64,000 nucleotides of DNA, from positions 43,815-107,814 of the forward strand of contig JASGUQ010000020.1 of assembly GCA_030057655.1 (NCBI GenBank), given 5' to 3'. The notes below the pieces were generated by a model. It was not told the DNA's origin. It saw only the letters and a list, made by a program, of their open reading frames with translations, and searched no databases. Below, piece after piece: positions 30,617-38,313 of the stretch. The DNA comes from Bacillota bacterium (lineage in GTDB: Bacteria; Bacillota; Clostridia; Christensenellales; Aristaeellaceae). The translations under genes were made by a program, and so were the position numbers. Position 1 is the first letter of the stretch. The number at the start of each line of letters is the position of its first letter.

Positions 30617-30943
30617 GTGCGAAAGATCGTGCTGGACGGCAGGCTGATGACAGGCAAAAAGGCTGCTTTTCATTATCTGAAAAAAGAATTGGGTTTGCCC
30701 GATTACACCGGAAACAACCTGGATGCCTTCAATGACAGCCTGGGTGAAATCACGAATGTGCATGTGTATATGCTTCATCCTGATGCCCTTTTGTACTCCC
30801 TGGGCGTATACGGCGTCAGGATGCTTCAGGTGTTTTATTACCAGTCAAAAAGCAAGGAAGATTTTCAATTCAGCATTGTGAATCATCGCCCTGCTTCATC
30901 AGCTGAAGGGCGGAGGACAAGGTCTGCCCGATGGGATCCCTGA
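30617..30943 (+). CDS. Barstar-family ribonuclease inhibitor
   Basis: Cytoplasmic inhibitor that protects the host from the barnase encoded just upstream. The 108-residue protein shows the barstar features: a short first strand (RKIVLDGRLM), KKELGLPDYTGNNLDAFNDSLGE carrying the conserved GxNLDA segment and an acidic residue for the RNase active site, and a late VLQ-like strand (MLQVFYYQSKSKE). The start is GTG with GGAGGGG before it, 1 bp after the RNase stop. The last 20 or so residues (from NHRPAS) go beyond the usual barstar end and overlap the convergent sirtuin by 74 bp. Confidence 0.88.
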   Translation: MRKIVLDGRLMTGKKAAFHYLKKELGLPDYTGNNLDAFNDSLGEITNVHVYMLHPDALLYSLGVYGVRMLQVFYYQSKSKEDFQFSIVNHRPASSAEGRRTRSARWDP

Positions 30944-31619
30944 TGACCAGATCCGCGTAATCATCATAGGGCGTGGGCGTCTTGTTGATGATGACCAGGG
31001 TTCCCGGGCACATCCTGGCATAGGACGCAGCCGGATAGACGTTCAGCGAGGTGCCGCCCACAATCAGCATGTCGCTGGAGGAGACCGCTTTTGCCGCCTC
31101 CCGCATCACCTGATCATTAAGCCCCTCCTCATACAGCACAACGTCAGGCCGGATCAGCCCGCCGCAGTCGCATTTGGGCAGGGGCAGGTGGGAGAGAATG
31201 TAATCCGTGTCATAGGTCTTTTTACAGCGCATGCAGTAATTGGACAGCGCCGTGCCGTGCAGCTCCAGCACCTTTTTGCTGCCCGCCATCTGATGCAGGC
31301 CGTCGATGTTCTGGGTGATGACGCATAATAATTTGCCCATTTTTTCAAGCTCAGAAAGCGCCCTGTGCGCGGCGTTTGGCTGGACGCCTTTTGGCAGCAG
31401 GTTTTCCGTGTAATACTTGTAAAAAACTTCCGGCTCCCGCATGAAAAAGGAATGGCTCAGGATGGTTTCAGGCGGAATCTCCCTTTTTTCCATGTACAGC
31501 CCTTTGGCGCCACGGAAGTCCGGAATGCCGCTTTCGGTGGATACCCCGGCGCCCCCTAAAAAACTGATCCTTTGCGCTTTTTTCATCATTTCGGCCAGTT
31601 GCAAAATCTCGTTTTTCAT
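30870..31619 (-). CDS. cobB: NAD-dependent protein deacylase (sirtuin, CobB-like)
   Basis: Removes acyl groups from lysines using NAD+. The 249-residue protein has all sirtuin motifs: GAGVSTESGIPDFRG, TQNIDGLH, the catalytic His in ELHGT, a zinc site with CMRC and CDC, and VGGTSLNVYPAAS. The acidic and aromatic residues after GIPDFRG (AKGLYMEKRE) fit a general deacetylase rather than a desuccinylase-specific pocket, but this is uncertain. The gene runs convergent to barstar with a 74-bp overlap. AAGGAGGA sits before its ATG. Confidence 0.95.
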   Translation of the reverse strand: MKNEILQLAEMMKKAQRISFLGGAGVSTESGIPDFRGAKGLYMEKREIPPETILSHSFFMREPEVFYKYYTENLLPKGVQPNAAHRALSELEKMGKLLCVITQNIDGLHQMAGSKKVLELHGTALSNYCMRCKKTYDTDYILSHLPLPKCDCGGLIRPDVVLYEEGLNDQVMREAAKAVSSSDMLIVGGTSLNVYPAASYARMCPGTLVIINKTPTPYDDYADLVIRDPIGQTLSSALQLMKQGDDSQC

Positions 31620-31800
31620 ATTATCCTCCTTTTAAAAATTATATCGTTTTTCCTGCATTCAGTCAAAAATGGGAAAAGGAAGACCGTGCATTACATGAAT
31701 TCCACAAAGGATTCCAAAAAGTTTTGTTAAAATTCCCAGTAGTTTTATCCGGTTTCCTGGGCTATAATTCAAGCAACACAAAATATACAGGAGGAACATC

Positions 31801-32922
31801 ATGGCAAGTTTATCACTTAAAAACATCTACAAGATCTATCCTGGCAATGTCACCGCGGTTTCCGATTTCAACCTGGAAATTGAGGACAAAGAGTTTATCG
31901 TTCTGGTCGGCCCCTCCGGTTGCGGAAAATCCACCACCCTGCGCATGGTCGCGGGTCTGGAAGAGATCTCCTCCGGCGAACTCTACATCGGCGACAAACT
32001 GGTCAATGACGTGGCCCCCAAGGATCGCGACATCGCCATGGTGTTCCAGAACTACGCCCTTTATCCCCACATGACCGTGTATGACAACATGGCTTTCGGC
32101 CTCAAACTGCGCAAGACCCCCAAGGATGAGATCAAGAAGCGCGTTGAAGCCGCCGCCCACATCCTGGACATCACCTATCTTTTGAACCGCAAGCCCAAGG
32201 CGCTCTCCGGCGGTCAGCGCCAGCGCGTTGCCCTCGGTCGTGCCATCGTCCGCGAGCCCAAGGTCTTCCTGATGGACGAACCGCTCTCCAACCTGGACGC
32301 CAAGCTGCGCGTCGCCATGCGTACTGAGATCACCAAGTTGCATCAGCGCCTGCAGACCACCTTCATCTACGTCACCCATGACCAGACAGAGGCCATGACC
32401 ATGGGCTCCCGCATCTGCATCATGAAGGACGGCTTCATCCAGCAGGTCGATACCCCGCAGAACAACTACGACTACCCCAACAACAAGTTCGTTGCCAGCT
32501 TCATCGGCAGCCCGCAGATGAACTTCTTTGATGTCAAACTCATCAAGGAAGGGGACAAGGTCGTCGCGGTCTTTGGCGACAACAAGATCGTCGTGCCCGC
32601 AGAGAAACTCAAGAAGTTTAAGGATGAGGACCATATCGGCAAGGAAGTCATCATGGGCATCCGTCCTGAGAACATCTCCGACAACCCCGAGATCGTCGCT
32701 GCCCATCCGGAAGCCAACTTCAAGGTGAATGTCGAAGTAACCGAGCTCATGGGCTCTGAGACCTACCTCTACCTGTCCACCTCCGGCAAGGATGACAACG
32801 TGATCGCCCGCGTTGATCCGCGCTCCAAGTCCAAGGTTGGCGACACCATCATGGTTGCGATGGACACCACCCGCCTGCACTTCTTTGACAAGGACACCGA
32901 GGAAACCCTGCTCAATCGCTGA
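31801..32922 (+). CDS. Sugar ABC transporter ATP-binding protein (UgpC/MsmK family)
   Basis: ATPase that powers carbohydrate or glycerol-phosphate uptake. The 373-residue protein has Walker [11 protein letters not shown], signature [14 protein letters not shown], Walker [16 protein letters not shown], switch His in THDQTEA, and a C-terminal MalK-type TOBE/regulatory domain (about 240-373). No permease or binding protein is adjacent, which fits MsmK-type shared ATPases that serve several importers. GGAGGAAC precedes the ATG; a TATAAT at 31763-31768 is a likely -10 without a clear -35. A strong terminator follows. Codon use (many GCC, ATC and AAG codons) suggests high expression. Confidence 0.94.
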   Translation: MASLSLKNIYKIYPGNVTAVSDFNLEIEDKEFIVLVGPSGCGKSTTLRMVAGLEEISSGELYIGDKLVNDVAPKDRDIAMVFQNYALYPHMTVYDNMAFGLKLRKTPKDEIKKRVEAAAHILDITYLLNRKPKALSGGQRQRVALGRAIVREPKVFLMDEPLSNLDAKLRVAMRTEITKLHQRLQTTFIYVTHDQTEAMTMGSRICIMKDGFIQQVDTPQNNYDYPNNKFVASFIGSPQMNFFDVKLIKEGDKVVAVFGDNKIVVPAEKLKKFKDEDHIGKEVIMGIRPENISDNPEIVAAHPEANFKVNVEVTELMGSETYLYLSTSGKDDNVIARVDPRSKSKVGDTIMVAMDTTRLHFFDKDTEETLLNR

Positions 32923-32940
32923 TAACCAGCAAGTATTTCT

Positions 32941-32970
32941 GGAAGCCGCCACGTGGCGGCTTCCTTTTCT
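32941..32970 (+). terminator. Rho-independent terminator after the ABC ATPase
   Basis: GGAAGCCGCC and GGCGGCTTCC form a perfect 10-bp stem around ACGT, followed by TTTTCTGTTTATT. Confidence 0.92.
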
Positions 32971-33178
32971 GTTTATTGGATTAATTAAAATACATGGAAA
33001 TAGTATGAAAACATGAAATATGACGTATGTGTATTCAAAATGAATTGTATTGAATTCAATTGAGATAAATTTTCTCGTCTCCAGAACAAGCAGGTTCAGA
33101 AATGTCCGTAATTGTTGCAAAATTGTCAAATAATTATGTTCAAATCTTACATTTCCGGCTTTTCAACCATTTTGTTCA

Positions 33179-33485
33179 TGTGGACAGGATATGGGGATAA
33201 ACCCATCGTACTGCCTGTGGATAACTAACTTTGATTTTACTTAAAATTTTCTTTCTAACGATAATAGCAGGCTGAACAGGGCGAAACCAACAAAAAACTG
33301 TGGATAAGTCTGTGGACAGTGTGGACAGAACAGGTGTTTGACCCGTTTTGAAACTTGCGATGCATATTCACTTCCGGGAACCGCAAAGCCCCTTGATTTA
33401 GGTTGCCTCCCATGAATAACCGTTAAAAATATACAAAATATTCATCGGTTCATGCACCCTTTTTAGTGGACAAGTCTGTGGATGA
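33179..33485 (+). repeat. Cluster of DnaA-box-like 9-mers in an AT-rich intergenic region
   Basis: The 667-bp gap 32923-33589 has no credible gene. It holds eight TGTGGATAA-type sites, all in one orientation: TGTGGACAG at 33179, TGGGGATAA at 33192, perfect TGTGGATAA at 33216 and at 33299, TGTGGACAG at 33311 and 33320, AGTGGACAA at 33465 and TGTGGATGA at 33477. AT-rich stretches lie at about 32970-33150 and 33225-33290. This matches a DnaA-binding region next to rlmH-recF. Genes on both sides run mainly on the plus strand, so it may be a DnaA titration or regulatory site, or a relocated or relic origin, rather than the working bidirectional origin. Confidence 0.7.
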
Positions 33486-33526
33486 GAAACTCCGGCGCTC
33501 TGACTGTGTGCTTTGAGATTGAGGGT

Positions 33527-33572
33527 ATGATATAATTCTTTAACGAAGTGTGATGAAAAAAAAGAATCACAC
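33527..33572 (+). promoter_or_regulatory. Promoter and inverted repeat upstream of rlmH-recF
   Basis: A perfect TATAAT (33531-33536) preceded by TGA forms an extended -10; no clear -35 is seen. From about +6, GTGTGAT (33548-33554) and ATCACAC (33566-33572) form a perfect 7-bp inverted repeat around an A-rich 11-bp spacer, a possible operator or leader hairpin. Confidence 0.5.
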
Positions 33573-33589
33573 CCAATTAAGCGAGGTTC

Positions 33590-34069
33590 ATGTTGCCGTT
33601 TACGATTTTGGCTGTGGGAAAGCAGCGGGAGCCGTTTTACGCGCAGGCGATGCAGGAATACCTGCGCCGCCTGTCCCGCTATTGCAAAATAACTGTTAAA
33701 GAAATCCAGGATGAAAAAGAGCCGGACACAAGAAGCGAAGCCCTGCTTCAAAAAGCCATTGAAGCGGAGGGCGAGCGTCTGATGAGCGCGATCAGGGACC
33801 AGGATTTCGTTATCGCGCTTTGCATTGACGCCCCTCAGAAGACCAGCGAAGAATTCAGCGAGCTGATTTCCGCCTGGCATAACAGATCTGTTTCCGCGGT
33901 ATTTGTGATCGGCGGATCAAACGGACTGTCTGAAAAGGTGATCAAAAGGGCAGACATGAAGCTGTCTTTGTCAAACATGACCCTCCCGCACCAACTGGCC
34001 CGGGTCATCTTGCTTGAACAGATCTACAGGTCTTTTAAGATCATTTCCGGGGAAAGGTACCATAAGTAA
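33590..34069 (+). CDS. rlmH: 23S rRNA (pseudouridine1915-N3)-methyltransferase RlmH
   Basis: SPOUT-class methyltransferase that modifies pseudouridine 1915 in helix 69 of assembled 70S ribosomes. The 159-residue protein has the family segments FTILAVGKQREPF, FVIALCIDAPQKTSEEF, FVIGGSNGLSEKV and the C-terminal EQIYRSFKIISGERYHK, with the usual length and knot region. The ATG follows GCGAGG. Its stop shares one base with the recF start. In many Firmicutes rlmH lies near the replication origin. Confidence 0.96.
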   Translation: MLPFTILAVGKQREPFYAQAMQEYLRRLSRYCKITVKEIQDEKEPDTRSEALLQKAIEAEGERLMSAIRDQDFVIALCIDAPQKTSEEFSELISAWHNRSVSAVFVIGGSNGLSEKVIKRADMKLSLSNMTLPHQLARVILLEQIYRSFKIISGERYHK

Positions 34070-35166
34070 TGCGGCTGACCCAATTGCGCCTGCACCAATT
34101 CCGCTCCTATGAGGAGTTGACCCTGATGCCCCCCCAAGGCATCACGGTATTTATTGGTGAGAATGGCGCGGGGAAAACCAACCTGCTGGAAGCCATTCAT
34201 TTGTGCTGCCTGGGGCGAAGCCACCGTACCAGCAACGACAGGGACATGGTGCGCATCGGCAGCCGCTCCTGCGCTGTTCACGCCAAGGTCAAAAGGGCCG
34301 CGGTGGATGACGAGGTGGGCGTGCGCCTCTTTGCCCAGCAGGGGGAACGCAAGGTGATCTATGTCAACGGGAAAACCGTATCCAGGATCGGAGAACTGAT
34401 GGGGCACATGACCTGCGTGATGTTTTCTCCGGAGGACCTGGACCTGGTTAAAGGCGCGCCGCAGGGCCGGCGCAATTTCCTGGACATGCTGCTATCCCAA
34501 TGCCAGGCCGCTTATTTTTACGCGATCCAGACCTATCACTCCATTTTAAGGCAAAGAAACGCATTGCTTAAAGAGATCGTCAAGGGCAGGGCGGACAGCC
34601 GGTCCCTTGCCGTTTGGGACGAGCAACTGGCCAAGGCCGCGGAACCGATTGTGACCCAGCGCCGGGACGCTGCCTTTGCCATCAGCGAGGTGGCGAGCGA
34701 ACATTACGCTTTTATCTCAAAACGCCAAAAAGAACACTTTTTTTTACGATACCAGGGATCCCTCACAGAAAGCTATAACCCGATGAAAGACCTGTTAAAA
34801 CAGCTGGAGGAGACGCGGGAGGATGACCTGCGCCGCCTGACCACCAGCGCTGGCCCGCACAGGGATGACGTCAAACTGATGCTGGCCGGTCAGGACATGC
34901 GCGCTTTTTCATCCCAGGGGCAGGCCAGGACCGCCGCCCTGGCCATGCGGCTGGCGCAGATTGACATCTTGACCAAGGCGCACCGTGAAACGCCGCTGTT
35001 GCTGCTGGATGACGTTTTATCCGAATTGGACGAGGGACGCCAGGCGCGGCTTTTGATGCGCCTGGACAGGATGCAGACCCTGCTCACCTGCACGGACATC
35101 AGCGGGATCCACCCCATCAACCCCTCCTGCGTCTTAACGGTAAAGGACGGGCAGGTGTTTGATTAA
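34069..35166 (+). CDS. recF: DNA replication and repair protein RecF
   Basis: ABC-type ATPase that helps RecA load at single-strand gaps. The 365-residue protein starts LTQLRLHQFRSYEEL and has Walker A GENGAGKTNLLEAI near residue 30, the signature SSQGQARTAALAMRLA near 285, and Walker B LLLLDDVLSELD near 310. It overlaps rlmH by one base. The usual dnaA-dnaN-recF-gyrB neighbours are absent; recF follows rlmH and the DnaA-box cluster instead. It ends tail to tail with the kinase-like gene, overlapping it by 4 bp. Confidence 0.96.
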   Translation: MRLTQLRLHQFRSYEELTLMPPQGITVFIGENGAGKTNLLEAIHLCCLGRSHRTSNDRDMVRIGSRSCAVHAKVKRAAVDDEVGVRLFAQQGERKVIYVNGKTVSRIGELMGHMTCVMFSPEDLDLVKGAPQGRRNFLDMLLSQCQAAYFYAIQTYHSILRQRNALLKEIVKGRADSRSLAVWDEQLAKAAEPIVTQRRDAAFAISEVASEHYAFISKRQKEHFFLRYQGSLTESYNPMKDLLKQLEETREDDLRRLTTSAGPHRDDVKLMLAGQDMRAFSSQGQARTAALAMRLAQIDILTKAHRETPLLLLDDVLSELDEGRQARLLMRLDRMQTLLTCTDISGIHPINPSCVLTVKDGQVFD

Positions 35167-36008
35167 ACGCCGGACAGCCTGGGCATATTGAACACAGCCT
35201 CCCGCCACATCTTCTGGTACAGCGCCGGGCTTTGGATCCTTTGATCAACATCCGGGCATACCGCTTTCTGCGCGATCTGATACAAAGCTTTGCCCGCGCT
35301 CCAAAGGTGATCGGATTGCTCCCTGGGGTTGCCAAAGAAGGTGAAAGCCAGGGCGCCCAGGGCGTAGACGTTGCTCCGCTCATCAAGCGGGGTGCCTGTC
35401 CTGTAGCCCTCCGGCGGCACAAACCAGGTGGAGCCGGGAAGCTTTGGATAAGGCGTTATCGTTGGAAAGCGCCTGAAATGATTCACGGAACAGATGACAG
35501 CCTGGCTTTTATCAAAGTTGACGAGGATTTGCTGATGAGCCAGTCCCGCCGCCAGAAAGTCCCTTTGGTTCGCGTTGACGATCGCGTCGGCCAAACTGTC
35601 ATACATGCTCAATCTGTCCACCAGGTGAAAGGCCTGAAGCCTGTCCAGGTGGATGTCGATGGGCGCAAGCGCGTAGCCGTCAAACCAGGGGAAGATCAGC
35701 GCGTACCCCATGGGCAGCGCGGTCTGCGCGATCAGGGGGACGATGCTTTGATGCTTCAAATGCTCATATTTGGGCGCCGCCTCCATCAGATGCCGGACTG
35801 CGTTTTCGGGCTGCCCGTTGTACATCCGGGTCGCGGCGCCGGCGTACTTGATGAAATATTTCTGATCCCCGTTTGACACGCCAAAACAGAGGTTGCCGGA
35901 GATCAGGTTGTCAAAGGCGCAAAACACCCGGCCAAATTGCTTTAACCAGGTGAAGTCGTGCGGTTCCCTGACTTCAAACCCGACATTGTCAAACTGATAA
36001 GAAATCAT
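35163..36008 (-). CDS. Protein-kinase-fold protein with degenerate active site (probable pseudokinase)
   Basis: The 281-residue protein resembles a Firmicutes group of small serine/threonine-kinase-like proteins. A lysine segment KYFIKYAGA could match the ATP-binding VAIK lysine. NQRDFLAAGLAHQQILVNF aligns with the catalytic loop, and PPEGYRTGTPLDERSNVYALGALAFTFFG with the activation-to-F-helix region. The metal-binding Asp of the DFG-like position (ICDIDFFR in relatives, by memory) reads ICSVNHFR here. That suggests lost or altered catalysis, with a sensing or binding role. Its start overlaps the MATE transporter stop (ATGA), so the two are coexpressed. No membrane segment is seen. Confidence 0.7.
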   Translation of the reverse strand: MISYQFDNVGFEVREPHDFTWLKQFGRVFCAFDNLISGNLCFGVSNGDQKYFIKYAGAATRMYNGQPENAVRHLMEAAPKYEHLKHQSIVPLIAQTALPMGYALIFPWFDGYALAPIDIHLDRLQAFHLVDRLSMYDSLADAIVNANQRDFLAAGLAHQQILVNFDKSQAVICSVNHFRRFPTITPYPKLPGSTWFVPPEGYRTGTPLDERSNVYALGALAFTFFGNPREQSDHLWSAGKALYQIAQKAVCPDVDQRIQSPALYQKMWREAVFNMPRLSGV

Positions 36009-37396
36009 TTCAGATTCACCTGTGCGGTTTCAGGGGAGTTGTCCCTGGTCACATGATGGATCCATTTATCCGTCCGAAGCCTTTTATAAGCGATGAACCA
36101 CTTGAAGGTCTGGTCGATCCGGGTCAGGAAATAAACCCAGGCCAGGGGAACCTTAATTACGAAAGCGCCCAAAAAGGCGGAGGGCAGCACCACCAGCCAG
36201 CCGCAGATCATGTCCACCATCATCACAAAGCGGTTGTCTCCGGCGCCCCGGTTGATGCCCACAAAGCAGGAGGCATGATAGCTGGTGCCAATCAGCGTGA
36301 CGGCGGTGATGGACACGATCTGGGAAGCCAGCGATGAGGCCTCCTGAGGAAGTCCATACAGGCTGATGAAGGGGTTTCTGACCAGGTAGACCAGGATCGC
36401 CATGAAGACGCCGATCAAAAGGAACATGATCTGAATGGTTCTTGCGTATTCCTTAACCAGTTTGATGTTGTTTTCGCCTACAGCCTTCCCAACCATCACC
36501 GCGGCGCCGCCGGCCAGGGAAAAGGTGAACATGGTGCCCAGGTTCATCAGCGAGTCAGTGATGCCCGCGGCATTGCTCATCACAATGCCCATTTGGCCGA
36601 TGATGACCATCTTCAGCATCCCGATGATGGCCCATTGCGCGTCGGTCACGACCACGGGTATCCCGTATTTCAAGTAATCCCGCCAGGCCCAGGCGGCCTG
36701 TTTTTTAAGGAAGTTCAGCCCGACCGGAACATGGTCCTGCTTTCTCATGGCGTACCATAAAACAAGCAGCATCTCGATCAAACGGGCCAGGATGGTCGCA
36801 ATGGCGGCCCCTTCCACCCCCAGCGCCGGGAAACCCAGTTTGCCGAAGATCAGCACATAGTTTAACCCCACATTGGCAAACAGCGAAAGAACCGTGGTAT
36901 ATACGGTCACCCGCACGATCTCCACGCCTTTGAGCATGCCGATCAGGCAGGCGGTGACCGCGTAGGGGAGGTAGGAAAAGCAGACCAGGGGCAGGTAGCG
37001 CAGCGCGATCTGCGTCGCTTGGAGTTCGTTTTTGTTGATGACGATGTGGATAATCTGCCGGGGAAAGAGGTTGATGACCAGAACAAAGAAGGCCGCGATC
37101 AAAAGCCCCATCGTCATGACGGCGGAAGCAACCTGAGCGATGCGCTTTGTGTCCTTTTTGCCCCAGTACTGGCTGACCAGCACAATGGATCCGCTGGCCA
37201 GGCCGGTTAAAACAGCGATGGCCAGGTTGGTGATGCTGTTGGACTGCGCGACCGCCCCGAAAGAGAAGCCGTTGGGATCCAATTGGGTCACCATCACGTT
37301 GTCCGCCATCACGACCAGCAGGTTGATCAGCCCCTGAAACGCGGCGGGCAGGGACAGGCGGAGGATGGTCTTGTAAAAGGACAGATCGCGTATCAT
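36005..37396 (-). CDS. MATE family efflux transporter
   Basis: Cation-coupled multidrug or metabolite exporter in the cytoplasmic membrane. The 463-residue protein has about 12 hydrophobic segments in two pseudo-repeats. Family features include PAAFQGLINLLVVMADNVMV near the N-terminus, GSIVLVSQYWGKKD, the middle VTDAQWAIIGMLKMVIIGQMG and AGGAAVMVGKAVGE of the second half. The substrate cannot be predicted. It is the first gene of a pair with the kinase-like protein. AAGGAGCC lies before the ATG, and TGATAGAAT upstream on the minus strand is a possible extended -10. Confidence 0.92.
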   Translation of the reverse strand: MIRDLSFYKTILRLSLPAAFQGLINLLVVMADNVMVTQLDPNGFSFGAVAQSNSITNLAIAVLTGLASGSIVLVSQYWGKKDTKRIAQVASAVMTMGLLIAAFFVLVINLFPRQIIHIVINKNELQATQIALRYLPLVCFSYLPYAVTACLIGMLKGVEIVRVTVYTTVLSLFANVGLNYVLIFGKLGFPALGVEGAAIATILARLIEMLLVLWYAMRKQDHVPVGLNFLKKQAAWAWRDYLKYGIPVVVTDAQWAIIGMLKMVIIGQMGIVMSNAAGITDSLMNLGTMFTFSLAGGAAVMVGKAVGENNIKLVKEYARTIQIMFLLIGVFMAILVYLVRNPFISLYGLPQEASSLASQIVSITAVTLIGTSYHASCFVGINRGAGDNRFVMMVDMICGWLVVLPSAFLGAFVIKVPLAWVYFLTRIDQTFKWFIAYKRLRTDKWIHHVTRDNSPETAQVNLK

Positions 37397-37463
37397 TTTG
37401 GCTCCTTGAGATCAGCGTGATTGATTGCTTTGTATTCTATCATAACAATCATAAAATCCAACA

Positions 37464-37487
37464 TAAAAGCGGTGGGTTTTCCACCGC
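37464..37487 (-). terminator. Rho-independent terminator (minus strand) after the secreted protein gene
   Basis: GCGGTGG (37469-37475) and CCACCGC (37481-37487) form a stem; on the minus strand it is followed by TTTTATG. It separates the secreted protein gene from the MATE unit. Confidence 0.75.
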
Positions 37488-37509
37488 GTTAATGAAGTTA
37501 CTCTTTTTG

Positions 37510-38238
37510 TTAATCAGAGGCGTAGGGGAAGACCGCCACGATCTCATCCTCGATATAAACAAGGTAATAGAGGTTGCTGCCATACAGCAGGTAGTTGTCC
37601 ATGAAAGCCTTGGCGTCCACCGCGCGGATGGGGTTGTTCATGGTGCCAAAGTAGAACAGGCAGTTGTCGCTGGTGGCGTATTTGTACAGATAAACGGTAT
37701 CGTTGACATAAGTGGACAGGTTGTTGACGCCCTTATAGTTCAGCGTCACCAGGTCAGCGGTGATGACAGCCTTCTTGTCCTTGAGCGCGACGCTGCTGAT
37801 AAAGCCTGCGGAGACCCTTGTGCGCCTTTCGCTGGGCCTGCGCTGCAAAAAAACGGTGTAGGTCTTTTGCGCCATCAACTGCCTTGCGTCGTTGTAAACC
37901 GATACCGTGATGCTCACCATCTGCGGGTCGTTGCTCATCTGGATGATTTGGGACTTCTGCCCGCTTATGACCGGCTGGCCGTTGACGGTGATTGTCGCAC
38001 TGTCTGAAGATGCGGTCGGAGTAAAGGTGATCCTGGATACCCAGCTGGCCACAGTCAGCAAATAGGTGTCGTGGTAGGGGTCAAAGCGCTCCGGCAGCAT
38101 TTTGCCGGTGTTGGGGGCGTTGTGGGTGAGGTTTGCAAGAAACTCCGGCGGCAGGTTGTAAGCCTGCTGGGCCAGAGCGGCAGGGAACAGGAACGTCACA
38201 AGCGCCGCAATACACAGCAATACAAAAACTTTTTTCAC
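37510..38238 (-). CDS. Secreted protein with cadherin-like beta-sandwich domain, otherwise unknown
   Basis: A 242-residue exported protein of unknown function. It begins with a classical signal peptide (basic KK, hydrophobic VFVLLCIAALVTFLF, cut near PAALAQQ). Residues about 45-130 resemble the bacterial cadherin-like beta-sandwich domain: FDPYHDTYLLTVASWVSRITF followed by ATITVNGQPV, given in part. The C-terminal 100 residues (LNYKGVNNLSTYVND and YYLVYIEDEIVAVFP) are not recognised. A GTG at 38238 preceded by AAGGAGGA is the likely start; an ATG 15 bp upstream would place that ribosome site inside the gene. It lies 75 bp after lysC on the same strand. Confidence 0.75.
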   Translation of the reverse strand: MKKVFVLLCIAALVTFLFPAALAQQAYNLPPEFLANLTHNAPNTGKMLPERFDPYHDTYLLTVASWVSRITFTPTASSDSATITVNGQPVISGQKSQIIQMSNDPQMVSITVSVYNDARQLMAQKTYTVFLQRRPSERRTRVSAGFISSVALKDKKAVITADLVTLNYKGVNNLSTYVNDTVYLYKYATSDNCLFYFGTMNNPIRAVDAKAFMDNYLLYGSNLYYLVYIEDEIVAVFPYASD

Positions 38239-38313
38239 GCGGTCCTCCTTCATGCGGTCTTCAGCTATAAAACGGCGTGCCGGTGTTTTTTCTTGCTGAT
38301 GCTAAAACCTTCC

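Noticed and set aside
31813..33129. Long open frame antisense to the sugar ABC ATPase (about 438 codons).
   Set aside because: Lies opposite a well-conserved ATPase and starts in the AT-rich DnaA-box gap; composition shows shadow coding.
32923..33589. Calling the DnaA-box gap the definite chromosomal origin oriC.
   Set aside because: dnaA and dnaN are not adjacent, and genes on both sides run mainly on the plus strand with no polarity switch, so only a DnaA-box cluster is claimed.
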